Source: Skeletonema tropicum | Lineage: Eukaryota; Bacillariophyta; Thalassiosirophyceae; Thalassiosirales; Thalassiosiraceae | Direction of reading: 5' to 3' | DNA length: 64,000 nucleotides | NCBI GenBank assembly: GCA_037178625.1 | Contig: CM074149.1 | Span: forward strand, 558,001-622,000 | Part shown: positions 1-10,027 of the stretch, piece after piece | Position numbering within the stretch: position 1 is the first letter of the stretch | Layout of the letters: each line of letters begins with the position of its first letter | Program-made: the position numbers and the translations under genes | Notes under the pieces: generated by a model | Seen by the model: the letters and a program-made list of their open reading frames with translations, nothing else | What the model was told of the DNA's origin: nothing | Database searches by the model: none

Positions 1-1099
1 ATCGGTGCGGCCTTGAGTTTGGCAGAGATTCGTCGTGCAACATTGGCCGAACGATTCAAATTGAAAGACAAATGCTACAGTATGCATGAGTGTAGCGAGT
101 ATCAACGCTTGTCACTTGCATCGGTCGAAGAGGGCAAGGGCGGCGCGGCAGCTCATTTGGGCAAAGGTAGTGGTGGCACAGATGCAAACGAGCACCCAGC
201 AGCAAAACATGCATTTATCCCTCATCAAGTTGTGGCATACTCAAACAAGCTTCGGGGTGGATCTATGCAGATACCACCATCTCTGTCATGGACTCAGAGT
301 TTATGGACAGTATTTGGTAGCTTTGTCGGGCTCTTGGTGTTGTCTTCATTGAATGAATACTACAAGCTACTCTCAGATGAGGAGTACTTCCTTCTTATAG
401 GACCGTTTGGTGCAATGTGCACTCTAATGTATGGTTTGTCAGCAGCACCAGCATCACAGCCAAGGAATGCTGTCATGGGTCAAGCCGCAGGTAAGTGTGT
501 TTTTATGTAGTCTCACAATCCTCATATCATGGGCAATTCTAACATTAGCTTTCTCTTTGCTTACGTCTCTAGCTGGCGCCGTCAGTCTTGCATTCACTTA
601 CATTCCTGAATCTATTCTGCCAGTTTGGTTGCGCACAGCTATCGGGCCAGCATTTGCAATTGGAGCTATGGTGAAACTGGGTGTTGTACACCCTCCTGCT
701 GGAGCTCATAGTGTACTGTACGCCTCTGGCAAGTACAATTTTGGATTCTATGGCTTGGTTGTCCTATCAACAGCTATAAGTGTCATACCCGCAACATTAG
801 TAAACAATATGAGTTCCAAGCGGCAGTATCCAACCTACTGGGGCATTAATGAGACCTTCTCGTGGCTTCTCAGTGGGGTTGGTGATGCACTGGGTTATGT
901 TAGGAAGAAGATCAAACAAGATTCGCCCATGGAAAATCTTGGAAGTGAAAGTACGAAGACAAGTGATTTGATGAAGACAGATGACACAAGCATAAGGAGT
1001 AACAAAAAAGTACAGCCAAAGAGGCTTGTGATTCAGGAAGAAGAGGATGACGACGATGGTAGTAGCCACGGAAATATGCATACTGAACCGAGCCAATGA
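1..1099 (+). CDS. HPP family integral membrane protein, 3' part (5' end outside window)
   Basis: The reading frame is open from base 1 with no convincing start, so upstream exons are missing. Exon 1 ends at 490 in phase 1; a GT-AG intron at 491-572 (82 nt) joins QAAG to AVSLAF, and exon 2 ends at the TGA at 1097-1099. The order is a polar N-terminal stretch, then several hydrophobic segments holding the family signatures SQPRN and VVHPPAGAHS (the HPP motif), then a charged tail ending in a Glu/Asp run. HPP proteins have four to five membrane spans; plant chloroplast members are reported to transport nitrite. That role is only a possibility here, since the N terminus that would show targeting is not in the window. 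Confidence 0.85.
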
Positions 1100-1415
1100 A
1101 CATTTGTGGCAAGCTTTTCTGTTGTTATATCAACTTTGGCACTCTGATATATGAGTATCCGGGCTCAATTTTGTATGCTATGATGTCAGGGCTACACTAG
1201 ATATCGTTGTCTCTCTTTGTTATCGTACCCACTTCATCTTCTGTCGCCTGAATGTGAATTGATAGTTGTGACTAAATGTAATAGGCAGTAATTTTTGATT
1301 AGAGCATCAAAGCTTTGACGAGAGATACTCAGGCGTTTCTTCTTCCCAAACACGGATTTGTGTTTTGTTGCATCCTTAAAGGTACATAGATGCAATACTT
1401 TTGCGATTCACAGTC
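1100..1415. other. Intergenic, nothing recognised
   Basis: This is the 3' flank of the HPP gene. I see no ORF, RNA gene or repeat in it. Confidence 0.5.
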
Positions 1416-1761
1416 CTACGTTTTTTTGGGTTTGTCCTCATCCTCCTCGATCTTCTTCTCATCTTCCTCCTCTCGACTGGGGATAGCCGCAATATCTTCA
1501 ATCTCACAGCGGATGGTAGTTGGATCATTGTCATGAAAGCGACTGGCGGCGCAGAATTGTTGGACATCATGGGCTAGAGGGCTGAGGAGGGATCAACCGC
1601 GGTCGACCGCTGTGTTGCTTAGAGAGAGGCGATGGCTGATGACGAGCAGGATTCCTTCTCCAGTCAAGCCATGACGACTCAGGAGCTTGATCCGTTCGGC
1701 AACTAGATTAGAGCCAGATGGATTGAGATTGAGACAGATGTCATGAGGCGCAAACACCGAC
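1416..1761 (-). pseudogene. Degenerate fragment, possibly RF-1/ArfB-ICT1 type peptidyl-tRNA hydrolase C-terminal region
   Basis: Read from 1761 downwards, one frame of 114 codons looks protein-like, with a single in-frame TGA at 1593-1595. It contains LNLNPSGSNLVAERIKLL, then LTGEGILLVISHR, and ends in an acidic/lysine-rich tail (EEEDEKK...DKPKKT). The layout resembles the half of an RF-1 domain that follows the catalytic GGQ loop (helix, ITGDGxIVI strand, then basic or charged tail). The GGQ-bearing exon should lie at higher coordinates. There the frame meets an acceptor-like TAG at about 1762-1764, then a foldback transposon, with no GGQ found. I infer a truncated, inactive relic; the family call is weak. 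Confidence 0.3.
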
Positions 1762-1810
1762 CTACGATATCAATGCATAACAAAAACAATGTCCAGAATA
1801 AAATAATCTG

Positions 1811-2601
1811 TCTACATCAAGGGTAAATAAGCAGGGTTGGCGTCGTTTTGTGAAATTTCAAAATCAATTTACCATCTCGTCCGCTAACCGGTATTCGGAT
1901 TTAGCGATCTCTTACGCATTCCAACGTATCGCTGCTACGATTAAAAGTGTGCAGGAAACGGCATCAAATTTTTGTTAAGTAAGAGTGTCGTTACGGCTTT
2001 GAGTTCCCTATAATTGAGTCTCGTTCCCTTTCAATGAGTCTCCGTCATTGAAAGCTCAAATTGAATATTGTACTCAACCATGGCGACGTTGCCGCCGCTG
2101 AAATAGACCTAGTTAATAGCCGTAATATGGGCCGATCGGTGGCTGATTGTTACTGTGGATTATTATGTTTATGTTATCGTGCTTGGATCCGCTGGAAACG
2201 CTCCTTGGGACGTTCAATAAGCATTGTTCAGTGGGCGGTGCTCGCCGGACGTGACCGTCTAAAATTGCCTCCATACTGCCTTCTCTCAGGGGATTTGGCA
2301 GCGGCGAGGACTCCAACACCAAAATAATAATCCATAGTAACCATCAGCCACCAATCGTCCCATATTACGGCGATTAACTTGGTCTATTCCAGCGGCGGCA
2401 ACGCTGACCATGGATGCCGTGTGCCGTGCCTTGATCGGCGTTCGGCGTGGTGCGTGAGTTGCTGATCATCCTCTTCGGACCGGCACTGCGTTTCGCATTC
2501 CAGTTTGCGGACGAGACGGTAACGGTACTCGGCATTTTTACTAGGTAACATTTTTGCGGGAACCGTCGTCGCCAACCCTGCTTATTTACCCTTGTCTACA
2601 C
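1811..2601. mobile_element. 777-bp foldback/MITE-like element with 25-bp terminal inverted repeats
   Basis: The element proper spans 1818-2594. Its ends are near-perfect inverted copies of CAAGGGTAAATAAGCAGGG continued by TTGGCG (1818-1842 against 2570-2594). The flanks are TCTACAT (1811-1817) and TCTACAC (2595-2601), a 7-bp target-site duplication with one mismatch. A second, longer inverted repeat lies inside: roughly 2078-2167 pairs with 2326-2405, sharing GTTGCCGCCGCTG and CCGTAATATGGG, so most of the element could form a hairpin. No transposase is encoded; short ORFs inside are by-products of the palindrome. It separates the RF-1-like fragment from the LRR gene. Confidence 0.8.
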
Positions 2602-2765
2602 AGGTACTATGCATCTGCTAAGTATGGAATCCTTGGTGGGTGGGGATTTCTCAAGTTTAAGACAACACGATTAATCATAAGTCGGAAGTCCGAAGCTCAG
2701 AAGCAACCTAGAAGTATCAATCACGTCAAAAGATGAAGATGAAGATACAAATTGATAGTTCCATC

Positions 2766-3725
2766 ATGGCGGCCGAGGGCGATAATAATATCACTTGGTT
2801 CACTTATGCCGGTGCAGATGGCGAAGTTATTCCTGACGATGCAACTCATGTCTTCGTGGACGTCAAAATCATTCTATAGGCATGCCAGCATCGTCGAAGT
2901 CCTTTGTCACGATAGAGTCGAAAAGATTGAAGAAAAAGCATTCTTTTGGTGCCCTCGCTTGAGACGAGTAATCATGCCGGGCGCGAAAATTGCTGAGAGG
3001 AGTGCATTCGAATGGTGTAGAGCCCTTGAGGGGTTGTAGAATGCGACAAACTAGAAATAATGAAAGAAAGAACATTTAGTGGCTGCAGATCTCTAAGGAG
3101 CATCAACCTCCCATCCGTCGAAATTGTTGGACTTTGTGCGTTCTGCAATTGTAGAGCCCTCAAGGACGCCAAATTTAGTAACAAGCTGCAAAGATTTGGT
3201 CAGATTGCATTCGGTTTCTGCACCTCTCTAGAACGAATCACCATTCCATTGAAAGATGGCATGATTACCAATAATGATATATTCATAGCGTGTATAAAGT
3301 TGAACCACGTAGATCTGGACAAGAGAGCAGAAATACGTGAAACTCTTGCTGCTTTGTACTTTGAGGAATGGAGAAAGGATATGAATGAAGAAATTGATTC
3401 AATCAACAAGATTCTTCCCAATGCAGAGGCTGGTGTATTAGGCACGTTGGGCGACGTGGAAGGAGAAAAGGCCCAGGTAATACGAAGGTGGATTAGATCC
3501 GTTCTGGACAAAATTCGTTACTGCAAAGAGCGTCAATGCATATTGGATGAGGCTGTAACTGTACTGCAGCTTGCTCTACCTCGCGATGTTGTGATGAATA
3601 ATGTCCTCTCTTTTCTTGCATTGCCACTGCACAGGTTTGGAGTGGAGGATCATGAAGATGCAGGTGATGATGGTGTCGATGGAGAGCAGGATGATCAACA
3701 CGACTTATGTTGTGTAATCCTGTGA
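2766..3725 (+). pseudogene. BspA-like leucine-rich-repeat protein, reading frame broken twice
   Basis: The ATG at 2766 opens MAAEGDNNITWFTYAG...VIPDDATHV, the usual start of the large diatom BspA-LRR family. The frame stops at a TAG shortly after VDVKII (about 2877). The protein continues one frame over (HASIVEVLCHDRVEKIEEKAF...), then shifts again at about 3027 near GAGGGGTTGTAG, and the rest runs in a third frame to the TGA at 3723-3725. Several C/AF-type LRR units are visible (KAFFWCPRLRRVIMPG, RTFSGCRSLRSINLPS, IAFGFCTSLERITIP), followed by the family's C-terminal helical region (LYFEEWRKDMNEEIDSIN, IRRWIRSVLDKI) and an acidic tail. Family identity is secure. Whether the gene is dead or the assembly has single-base errors is open. 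Confidence 0.75.
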
Positions 3726-3790
3726 TGATTTTGACAATGATACTTTTGGAGGGGTAGGGGGTGACGGAGATATGGTAGAGAATGATACGT

Positions 3791-4902
3791 AGCGTCAGAT
3801 GTTATTACTAGCACAACTATGTAACTGCTGAAAAAGGATGGGCAAAGAAAGTATTGATTCTTTGGAAGCATTGGTATGTATTTTACTGCGATGATGCATG
3901 TTGATGTGTCGCTCATGCTGTTCTTTGTACAAGTTGTAAAAGTACGTTCGTCTGTCTTGAGAACTTGAAGCAGAAGCAGCGCTGTCATTCAAATCTTTTT
4001 CCAACGCATTCGTTCTGCTTCTTCCGCCTCCAACATCAACACAACAACCAACACCACCATGCTGCATCATTATCATCGCCATCTTCTACGTTGTTTACTA
4101 TCAACTTCTATCTCTATTCCTCCATCTCCATTCACCAAATAAAAAATACTACACCCACCACAACACATCTCATCCACCTCACTCCTTATTCAACTTGAGA
4201 CTCAAAAAGATGGACCAAAAGAAAAACACCACATTCAAAAACAGCACTCTCAATATCGGCGGACAAAAGGCAATATTCACCGCAGTCGCCGGAACCCACA
4301 ACTTCCAATTGGCCAACATGGTATCCACATAATCCTCATCCAATTGTTCCTTAATAGTATTCAAACTCTTGCCCTCCAGCACCCCCAGAAAGCCAAAGAT
4401 GATAACAGTAAAGATTGGCGCTTGGACGAATTGATCAATAACGACTTTGATGGCGGTTGTGGAGGTGAAGGGATCTTCGGTGGGTGGGAGTGCTCCGTCG
4501 AGGAGGAGATAATAAAAGTGATTCCATGGTGCTTGGAGGATGAAGCCAAAGAAGGCGAAGCGGAGGAAGCGGGCAATGTCGACTGATGATGAATCTGATT
4601 CGTCACTAATATCTGTAGTAGTACTTGCTGTGGCCTGTTGGATCGCCTGACCGGATAAATCGGCAGCTCCTAAAATAACACCGGCAGTGATACTCTTGAC
4701 TAATAATGGATTTGCTTCGAGTGCATCGAGATAGGAATTCCATGCGTCTGTGATGCCGCTGCCAAGTTCGGCCAAGTTGAGACATGTCGATGATACATGA
4801 TGTTGTGCGTTCGATGATGTATGTATGTGTGCTTGATGCTGATGCTGATACTATTGTCTTCATGGTTGCGGTCTATCTCAGTATGAATGGTGTGTTTGTT
4901 GT
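3791..4902. repeat. Segmental duplication, copy 1 (Mpv17 gene)
   Basis: This pairs in direct orientation with 6853-8117. Both start at AGCGTCAGATGTTA and both run a little past the Mpv17 start codon (TGCGGTCTATCTCAG, then ATGAATGGTG). The 3' flank is nearly identical for hundreds of bases. Copy 1 lacks about 130-140 bp inside the presequence region. Confidence 0.85.
4179..4863 (-). pseudogene. Mpv17/PMP22-family protein, copy 1, presequence lost and frame broken
   Basis: The body is almost identical to the intact gene at 7267-8076: DAWNSYLDALEANPLL, GAADLSGQAIQQ, the membrane core QAPWNHFYYLLLDG, and the tail WKLWVPATAVNIAFCPP...FFFWSIFLSLKLNKE. The original ATG is retained at 4863. A deletion relative to copy 2 removes most of the signal/plastid presequence and puts the remaining start out of frame with the domain. 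No in-frame ATG precedes the domain; its frame opens only at a TTG (4775). Transcription might persist, but a plastid-directed protein cannot be made from this copy as drawn. Confidence 0.8.
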
Positions 4903-6852
4903 GCTGGCTGCATGCAGTGTTCGTTGTAGTAAAGATGAAGACAAAATTCGTTGTAAGTAACTTCTTGTTGCGCTTGTTTGGTTCGAGGTCGAGGTGCAAG
5001 AAAGAAAGAATCATTCCACGTTCGTTACTCACATGTGCCTTGTGCCTTTCCTTTTCCTTCGCCCATGCTCACACTTAGCATGCATTGGTCGAAGAAGTAA
5101 ATGCCTCTTTCAGGCATCCTTCTTCGTTCCGCCGACCCATTCATTCCGACACCCCTCCCACAATTCACCAATACTCGTCACTGTGCAATGAAGTCGATCG
5201 ACGGAGCCGCATTCAAAATCAGAATTGTGAGCTTGGAGAAAGAGAAGGTCGAATTGTGTGCTGTTCGGTACTGGACTTCTCCTAGTATCCCCGGACTGGA
5301 CCCCCTCTCGACCCGATCAGACCCTGCTTGGTCAACAAGTACCTATGAAAATCATTCAACGATATGAGGATGACGAAGATGAGCAACAGACGAGATCTAT
5401 TGTATTCAACAGATGGCTCATTCCACCCCCTTCCGTTGTTCACAAGAAAGTAGACAATAATCTCCTCCACAAATTCCTCCTTCCTATCTTCCCCTGCACT
5501 TATCGGATCAAGACGATTCAACCACCATTCGAAAGCTCTCATCAAGCTCTATCGATTGAACGCACCGCCATGGTCAAATATCGATCTTACAATCAATGAA
5601 CTCAACTCGAGAGGGGAAGTAGTAATCCATCCATAACTTCACTCCTCCCCGTCCAATCAAGACAATTCGACCACCATTAGAATCCTCTCATCAAGCTCTA
5701 TCGATTGGTTGTATTATCGAGGTCAAATATCAATCTTTTGTCAATCGACTCAACTCGAGAGGGGTTTAGAAAGTCAACCCACAGCGCCAAAGTCACTCCA
5801 AAATTTTGGAAATTTCAACAAAATGAACAGAATGACTTGTCTACCACCGTCAAAATCACCACAGCAATGTCACAATTAACAACTGCTCCCTCGCATCAAC
5901 AACTCCACAATCAAAATCGACAACAAACACTGCTCGGCCAACCTGCGGTCGCCCTCGCTTAATCAACGAATTAATGACAGTTTCGAGTTGGCACGGTCGA
6001 AAATCCAAAATGACAGAGGGCGTCAATCAGCCTCATCAATGATAGTTGGTACGTCGATGATCCAAACGCTGCGCTGAAGAACGAAGCATCGATCAGCCTC
6101 ATAATGATTGGTTCGATGGTCGAAGATCTCAAAAAGCGACCACTTGGGACGGCGCAACATCAATATTAAGCACCCCGAACTGCCCTCACAGTACAGTGTT
6201 GCTAGGTGCACCGTCCATCAATATTTGCTGGCATCAAACAACAATCCACACCACCTCCCCCAGCAACACTGTATTTTTGTTGTCGACTCCCCTCCGGTCC
6301 GCTCGCTTCATTTGATGGTTGTGGGGGACACAGGGTCGATATCTCGCCTTGATACTACAACCAAACGATAGAGCTGCTCGAGAGCTTTCTAAAACACTAC
6401 TCATCGTCTTCCTACGACCACTGGAGGGAAAGATATGGATGGATGGATGACAAAATTATTGACATAGTGGGCACACTTGGCGGAAAGTAACCCCATTTTT
6501 GACCGAGTCGATTGACAAAAGATTGTTTGTTGAGGCTGATACTGCGTCTAATCGATAGATCTCGATGAGAGCTTTCCAAAACACCGCTGGTCGTTCTCAT
6601 CCGATGTGGGAGAGGGGAGATATGGATGATGGATAGCTGAATTATTTCTGCGACGGTCGACGGTGGATCAGTTGATTGGGTGACGATTCAAAGATGCAAC
6701 GCACAGCCATCCTATTCCAAAAGGGGATGATAGCTGTCCATATTCACTCCTTACGAAGTGCCAGAGACGACGAACAACATTCACAATCAACCGGGGAAGT
6801 AAAAATGTGTGCGTGTAAAGAAGTTGCTGCCCCGTTGTTGGAATTCGTGTGC
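4903..6852. repeat. Gene-free stretch with diverged direct and inverted repeats
   Basis: No convincing gene. A ~107-bp unit occurs twice in direct orientation (about 5510-5616 and 5659-5765; shared core TCATCAAGCTCTATCGATTG and ending CTCAACTCGAGAGGGG). A related segment appears inverted near 6480-6600 (complement of AATCTTTTGTCAATCGACTC). The pieces around 6371-6440 and 6541-6640 also match each other (GAGAGCTTTC-AAAACAC). It looks like decayed transposon or satellite debris between the two Mpv17 copies. Confidence 0.5.
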
Positions 6853-8117
6853 AGCGTCAGATGTTAGTACTTGCACAACTATATAACTGCTGCTGAAAGG
6901 ATGGACAAAGTAAGTATTGATTCTTTGCAAGCTTTGATTTTGTATTTTACTCGATGTATTACATTACATTGCATGGCTGGTGATTTGTTGTCGACACAAC
7001 TCATGCTCTTTGCTGTTCTTTGTAGTTTGCAAGTTCGCCTGTCTTGAGAACTTGAAGCAGAAGCAGCGCTGTCATTCAAATCTTTTTCCAACGCATTCGT
7101 TCTGCTTCTTCCGCCTCCAACATCAACACAACAACCAACACCACCATGCTGCATCATTATCATCGCCATCTTCTACGTTGTTTACTATCAACTTCTATCT
7201 CTATTCCTCCATCTCCATTCACCAAATAAAAAATACTACACCCACCACATCACATCTCATCACCTCTCACTCCTTATTCAACTTGAGACTCAAAAAGATG
7301 GACCAAAAGAAAAACACCACATTCAAAAACAGCACTCTCAATATCGGCGGACAAAAGGCAATATTCACCGCAGTCGCCGGAACCCACAACTTCCAATTGG
7401 CCAACATGGTATCCACATAATCCTCATCCAATTGTTCCTTAATAGTATCCAGACTCTTGCCCTCCAGCACCCCCAGAAAGCCAAAGATGATAACAGTAAA
7501 GATTGGCGCTTGGACGAATTGATCAATAACGACTTTGATGGCGGTTGTGGAGGTGAAGGGATCTTCGGTGGGTGGGAGTGCTCCGTCGAGGAGGAGATAA
7601 TAAAAGTGATTCCATGGTGCTTGGAGGATGAAGCCAAAGAAGGCGAAGCGGAGGAAGCGGGCAATGTCGACTGATGATGAATCTGATTCATCGATACTAC
7701 TATCAATATCTGTAGTAGTACTTGCTGTGGCCTGTTGGATCGCCTGACCGGATAAATCGGCAGCTCCTAAAATAACACCGGCAGTGATACTCTTGACTAA
7801 TAATGGATTTGCTTCGAGTGCATCGAGATAGGAATCCCATGCGTCTGTGATGCCGCTGCCAAGTTCGGCCAAGTTGAGACATGTCGATGATACATGATGT
7901 TGTGCGTTCGATGATGATGATGATGATGATGGAGAGGGAAGGTTTGTTGTTGTGAGCAGTGTTCTTTGATAACTGAGTGGAGCGTAGGTAGATTGTTGCG
8001 GTGTCATGAATGCACTTGTGAGGCCACAGCCGCTTAGTAATAGTAAAGTGCTTGATGCTGATGCTATTGTCTTCATGGTTGCGGTCTATCTCAGTATGAA
8101 TGGTGCGTTGGTTGTGT
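6853..8117. repeat. Segmental duplication, copy 2 (Mpv17 gene, longer copy)
   Basis: Direct-repeat partner of 3791-4902. Copy 2 carries the full presequence-coding region and small indels in the 3' flank. Confidence 0.85.
7267..8076 (-). CDS. Mpv17/PMP22-family membrane protein, probably plastid-targeted
   Basis: Intact 269-aa ORF from the ATG at 8074-8076. Residues 1-23 form a signal peptide (MKTIASASSTLLLLSGCGL) ending in TSAF followed by M. A phenylalanine just after the cleavage site is the diatom plastid-import signature; a Ser/Thr-rich transit-like region follows to about residue 70. The mature part shows the Mpv17 layout: WDSYLDALEANPLLVKSITAG, GAADLSGQAIQQ, ARFLRFAFFGFILQAPWNHFYY, a DQFVQAPIF segment, and the C-terminal WKLWVPATAVNIAFCPPILR...FFFWSIFLSLK. 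Family members are four-span proteins of organelle inner membranes or peroxisomes, thought to form channels. The targeting is inferred from sequence only. Confidence 0.88.
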   Translation of the reverse strand: MKTIASASSTLLLLSGCGLTSAFMTPQQSTYAPLSYQRTLLTTTNLPSPSSSSSSSNAQHHVSSTCLNLAELGSGITDAWDSYLDALEANPLLVKSITAGVILGAADLSGQAIQQATASTTTDIDSSIDESDSSSVDIARFLRFAFFGFILQAPWNHFYYLLLDGALPPTEDPFTSTTAIKVVIDQFVQAPIFTVIIFGFLGVLEGKSLDTIKEQLDEDYVDTMLANWKLWVPATAVNIAFCPPILRVLFLNVVFFFWSIFLSLKLNKE

Positions 8118-8498
8118 TCAGCATAAAAGCTAGAGAGGTTGGCGTTGGCCGCCCGCGGCCGGCAAGTTTGCTCGCTGGCGCCGCTTTGAGCTGTGAGTCA
8201 GCCACGATGGTTACACATAACGAACTTGCCGATTATGTGTCTCAAGCTCTGTTTATATTTAACATAATCACAAAAATAGACAAAAGACGAGGTAGAAATA
8301 TTAAAAGTATGAACCGTCGAGTACTAAGGAATTAGTATCGTACGTACTTCTCTCTCGCGGAATATTTTTTGCTCGTTTGAGACAATCGTTGCCCCGTCAT
8401 TGGTATTATTAATTCCTACGTCTCACGACGCGTAGGCAGAAAAAAGCCGATTTGAGGAAACTTGGTTGACAAAAAATGGTGTCTAATTTGTGTCGACC

Positions 8499-9332
8499 AT
8501 GACGTCCAACACAGCAGCACCACCCGTCGCTTTAAACCAAGACAACATACCAGATGATTTCATATGCTCGATCTGCATGACGGTACCCGTCGATCCAGTA
8601 ATCACTCCCTGCGATCATGTATTCTGCATAGAGTGCATTCGTCAAGCTCTAAATCAGAATAACATTTGCCCCATTGACCGTCGGCCATGCACGCACCATC
8701 AGGTCAAACGACTCGATGGACTTGGATTGCGTGTATGGAGCGGTATTCAGGTGAAATGCGGTGGTCATGATAACGGATGTGCCTGGAGAGGATCTATTTC
8801 AGATTATGCGGCACATACTCAAAATTGCACCGTGAGCCGAGCGTCGTCGTCGGCGGGGGACAACAACAACAACACTGTTACAATTAATTCCTTGGTGGAA
8901 CAACTGGATACTGCCAATGCAGAGATTGCAAATCTGAAACATCAACTCGCCCAGGCGGAGACAGCCAGCTCGGTAATAAATGATACCGTCACTCTTATGA
9001 GTGGTCAAATAGAAACTCTCCAGCTTGCACTCAGCCATCGTCCAGATGTGCCAAAGTTATTCCATGACCATTATAATTTTGATCGATATGATGTAGTACA
9101 ATTATCTCAGCTCATATCCAGATATTTGGAAAATAAGCCGGGCAGGATTGACGCCAATAAAATTTACAATTGCGTACGTACATGCTATACTGATTTGGAG
9201 AAGGGGTACAGTGATAATCCTCCGCATTTATATACGGATGTGAGGATGTTGCTTGCCACGTGTTTGGCAAGTACATGGTTCTCAAAGAATCAAATGAATA
9301 GTATGAGGCAATGGAACAATTATTTTGGATGA
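8499..9332 (+). CDS. RING-type zinc finger protein with TRAF-like finger and coiled coil (putative E3 ubiquitin ligase)
   Basis: The start is taken at the ATG at 8499 (MTSNTAAPPVAL); an upstream ATG at 8476 opens only a short uORF that stops within the same stretch. A C3HC4 RING lies at about residues 23-65: CSICM, CDHVFCIECI, CPIDRRPC. A TRAF-type C-H-C finger follows (VKCGGHDNGCAWRGSISDYAAHTQNC, about residues 87-112). A coiled coil covers about 128-180 (VEQLDTANAEIANLKHQL). The C-terminal ~85 residues (RIDANKIYNCVRTCYTDL...LASTWFSKNQM) are of unknown fold. Such proteins usually act as E3 ligases; the substrate is unknown. Part of this C terminus is repeated downstream at 9726-9911. Confidence 0.85.
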   Translation: MTSNTAAPPVALNQDNIPDDFICSICMTVPVDPVITPCDHVFCIECIRQALNQNNICPIDRRPCTHHQVKRLDGLGLRVWSGIQVKCGGHDNGCAWRGSISDYAAHTQNCTVSRASSSAGDNNNNTVTINSLVEQLDTANAEIANLKHQLAQAETASSVINDTVTLMSGQIETLQLALSHRPDVPKLFHDHYNFDRYDVVQLSQLISRYLENKPGRIDANKIYNCVRTCYTDLEKGYSDNPPHLYTDVRMLLATCLASTWFSKNQMNSMRQWNNYFG

Positions 9333-9725
9333 TGTTGAGAATATGGACTTGAAAACAGTGTATAGATTACACACTCTTTGGATGATCTATAGTGAACCTC
9401 TTCTAAGTAAGACGAAGAAGATGGAAAGGGGGCAATGACAATGAGCTCACTAGAGTGCGAGTGGCACTGCCCATAAGAGCAAAGGGGTGTACTGTAAAAT
9501 AATTAAGTACATTTTATCTTGATAAGTTTAGTCTACTTTCGAATCATTCACAAGAAGACATGCTTGTGGAGATAGAAGCAATGCATACTGAAACTGAAGA
9601 AGTTGCGCTGAATGTGTTTATTTCCTGGTTCCCTGGGAAAAATAAGTTCAGACGCAACAACGTAGCTGCCTTATCTCTCGTCTAATTTCAATGTACTCGG
9701 AAAAAACAAAGCGTGTGTTATTGAC
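9333..9725. other. Intergenic between the RING gene and its duplicated tail
   Basis: No ORF or RNA gene seen. Given the relic that follows, this may be an eroded part of a former second RING gene, but I cannot align it to the RING gene by eye. Confidence 0.35.
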
Positions 9726-9911
9726 AGAAATAGAATTTACGATTGCGTACGCTCATGCGTTACTGATATGGAAATGGGCTACAGTGATAATCCTGAACAT
9801 TATAATGAAGATATGAGGGTGTTGCTGCCACATACATGTTTGGCTAGTTCCTGGTTCTCAGAGAAGCAACGTCGTAATATAGAGCAATGGAACAAGGATC
9901 ATTTTGGATGA
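9726..9911 (+). pseudogene. Relic of the C terminus of the RING protein gene
   Basis: A 61-codon open stretch ending in TGA reads RNRIYDCVRSCVTDME, GYSDNPEHYNEDMRVLL, CLASSWFSEKQRRN, and then EQWNKDHFG. It is clearly homologous to the last ~58 residues of the RING protein about 600 bp upstream (NKIYNCVRTCYTDLE, GYSDNPPHLYTDVRMLL, CLASTWFSKNQMN). No ATG, RING or coiled coil precedes it. The most economical reading is a tandem duplication of which only the 3' end remains. A downstream exon of the same gene is less likely, because the upstream copy already ends in its own stop. Confidence 0.7.
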
Positions 9912-10027
9912 TAATTTGTATGCTGACGGGATAGCATTTTAATGTCTACATCGAACATCTTGTCGCTGGTCAGTTGGCGCTTGCACAATTTAATCTCGAT
10001 TGACTTGAGGGGTGAGTTATGCAAGCC

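Noticed and set aside
1416..1761. VISHRLS motif read as part of an ABC-transporter nucleotide-binding domain
   Set aside because: No Walker A/B or signature motif is in frame, and the following acidic/lysine tail does not fit; the RF-1-like reading, though weak, explains more of the frame.
2061..2575. Short ORFs on both strands inside the foldback element
   Set aside because: They mirror each other through the inner palindrome and have no protein-like continuation.
4344..4586. 80-aa plus-strand ORF present identically in both Mpv17 copies (also 7432-7674)
   Set aside because: It is antisense to the conserved membrane domain; its identity between copies simply follows from the duplication.
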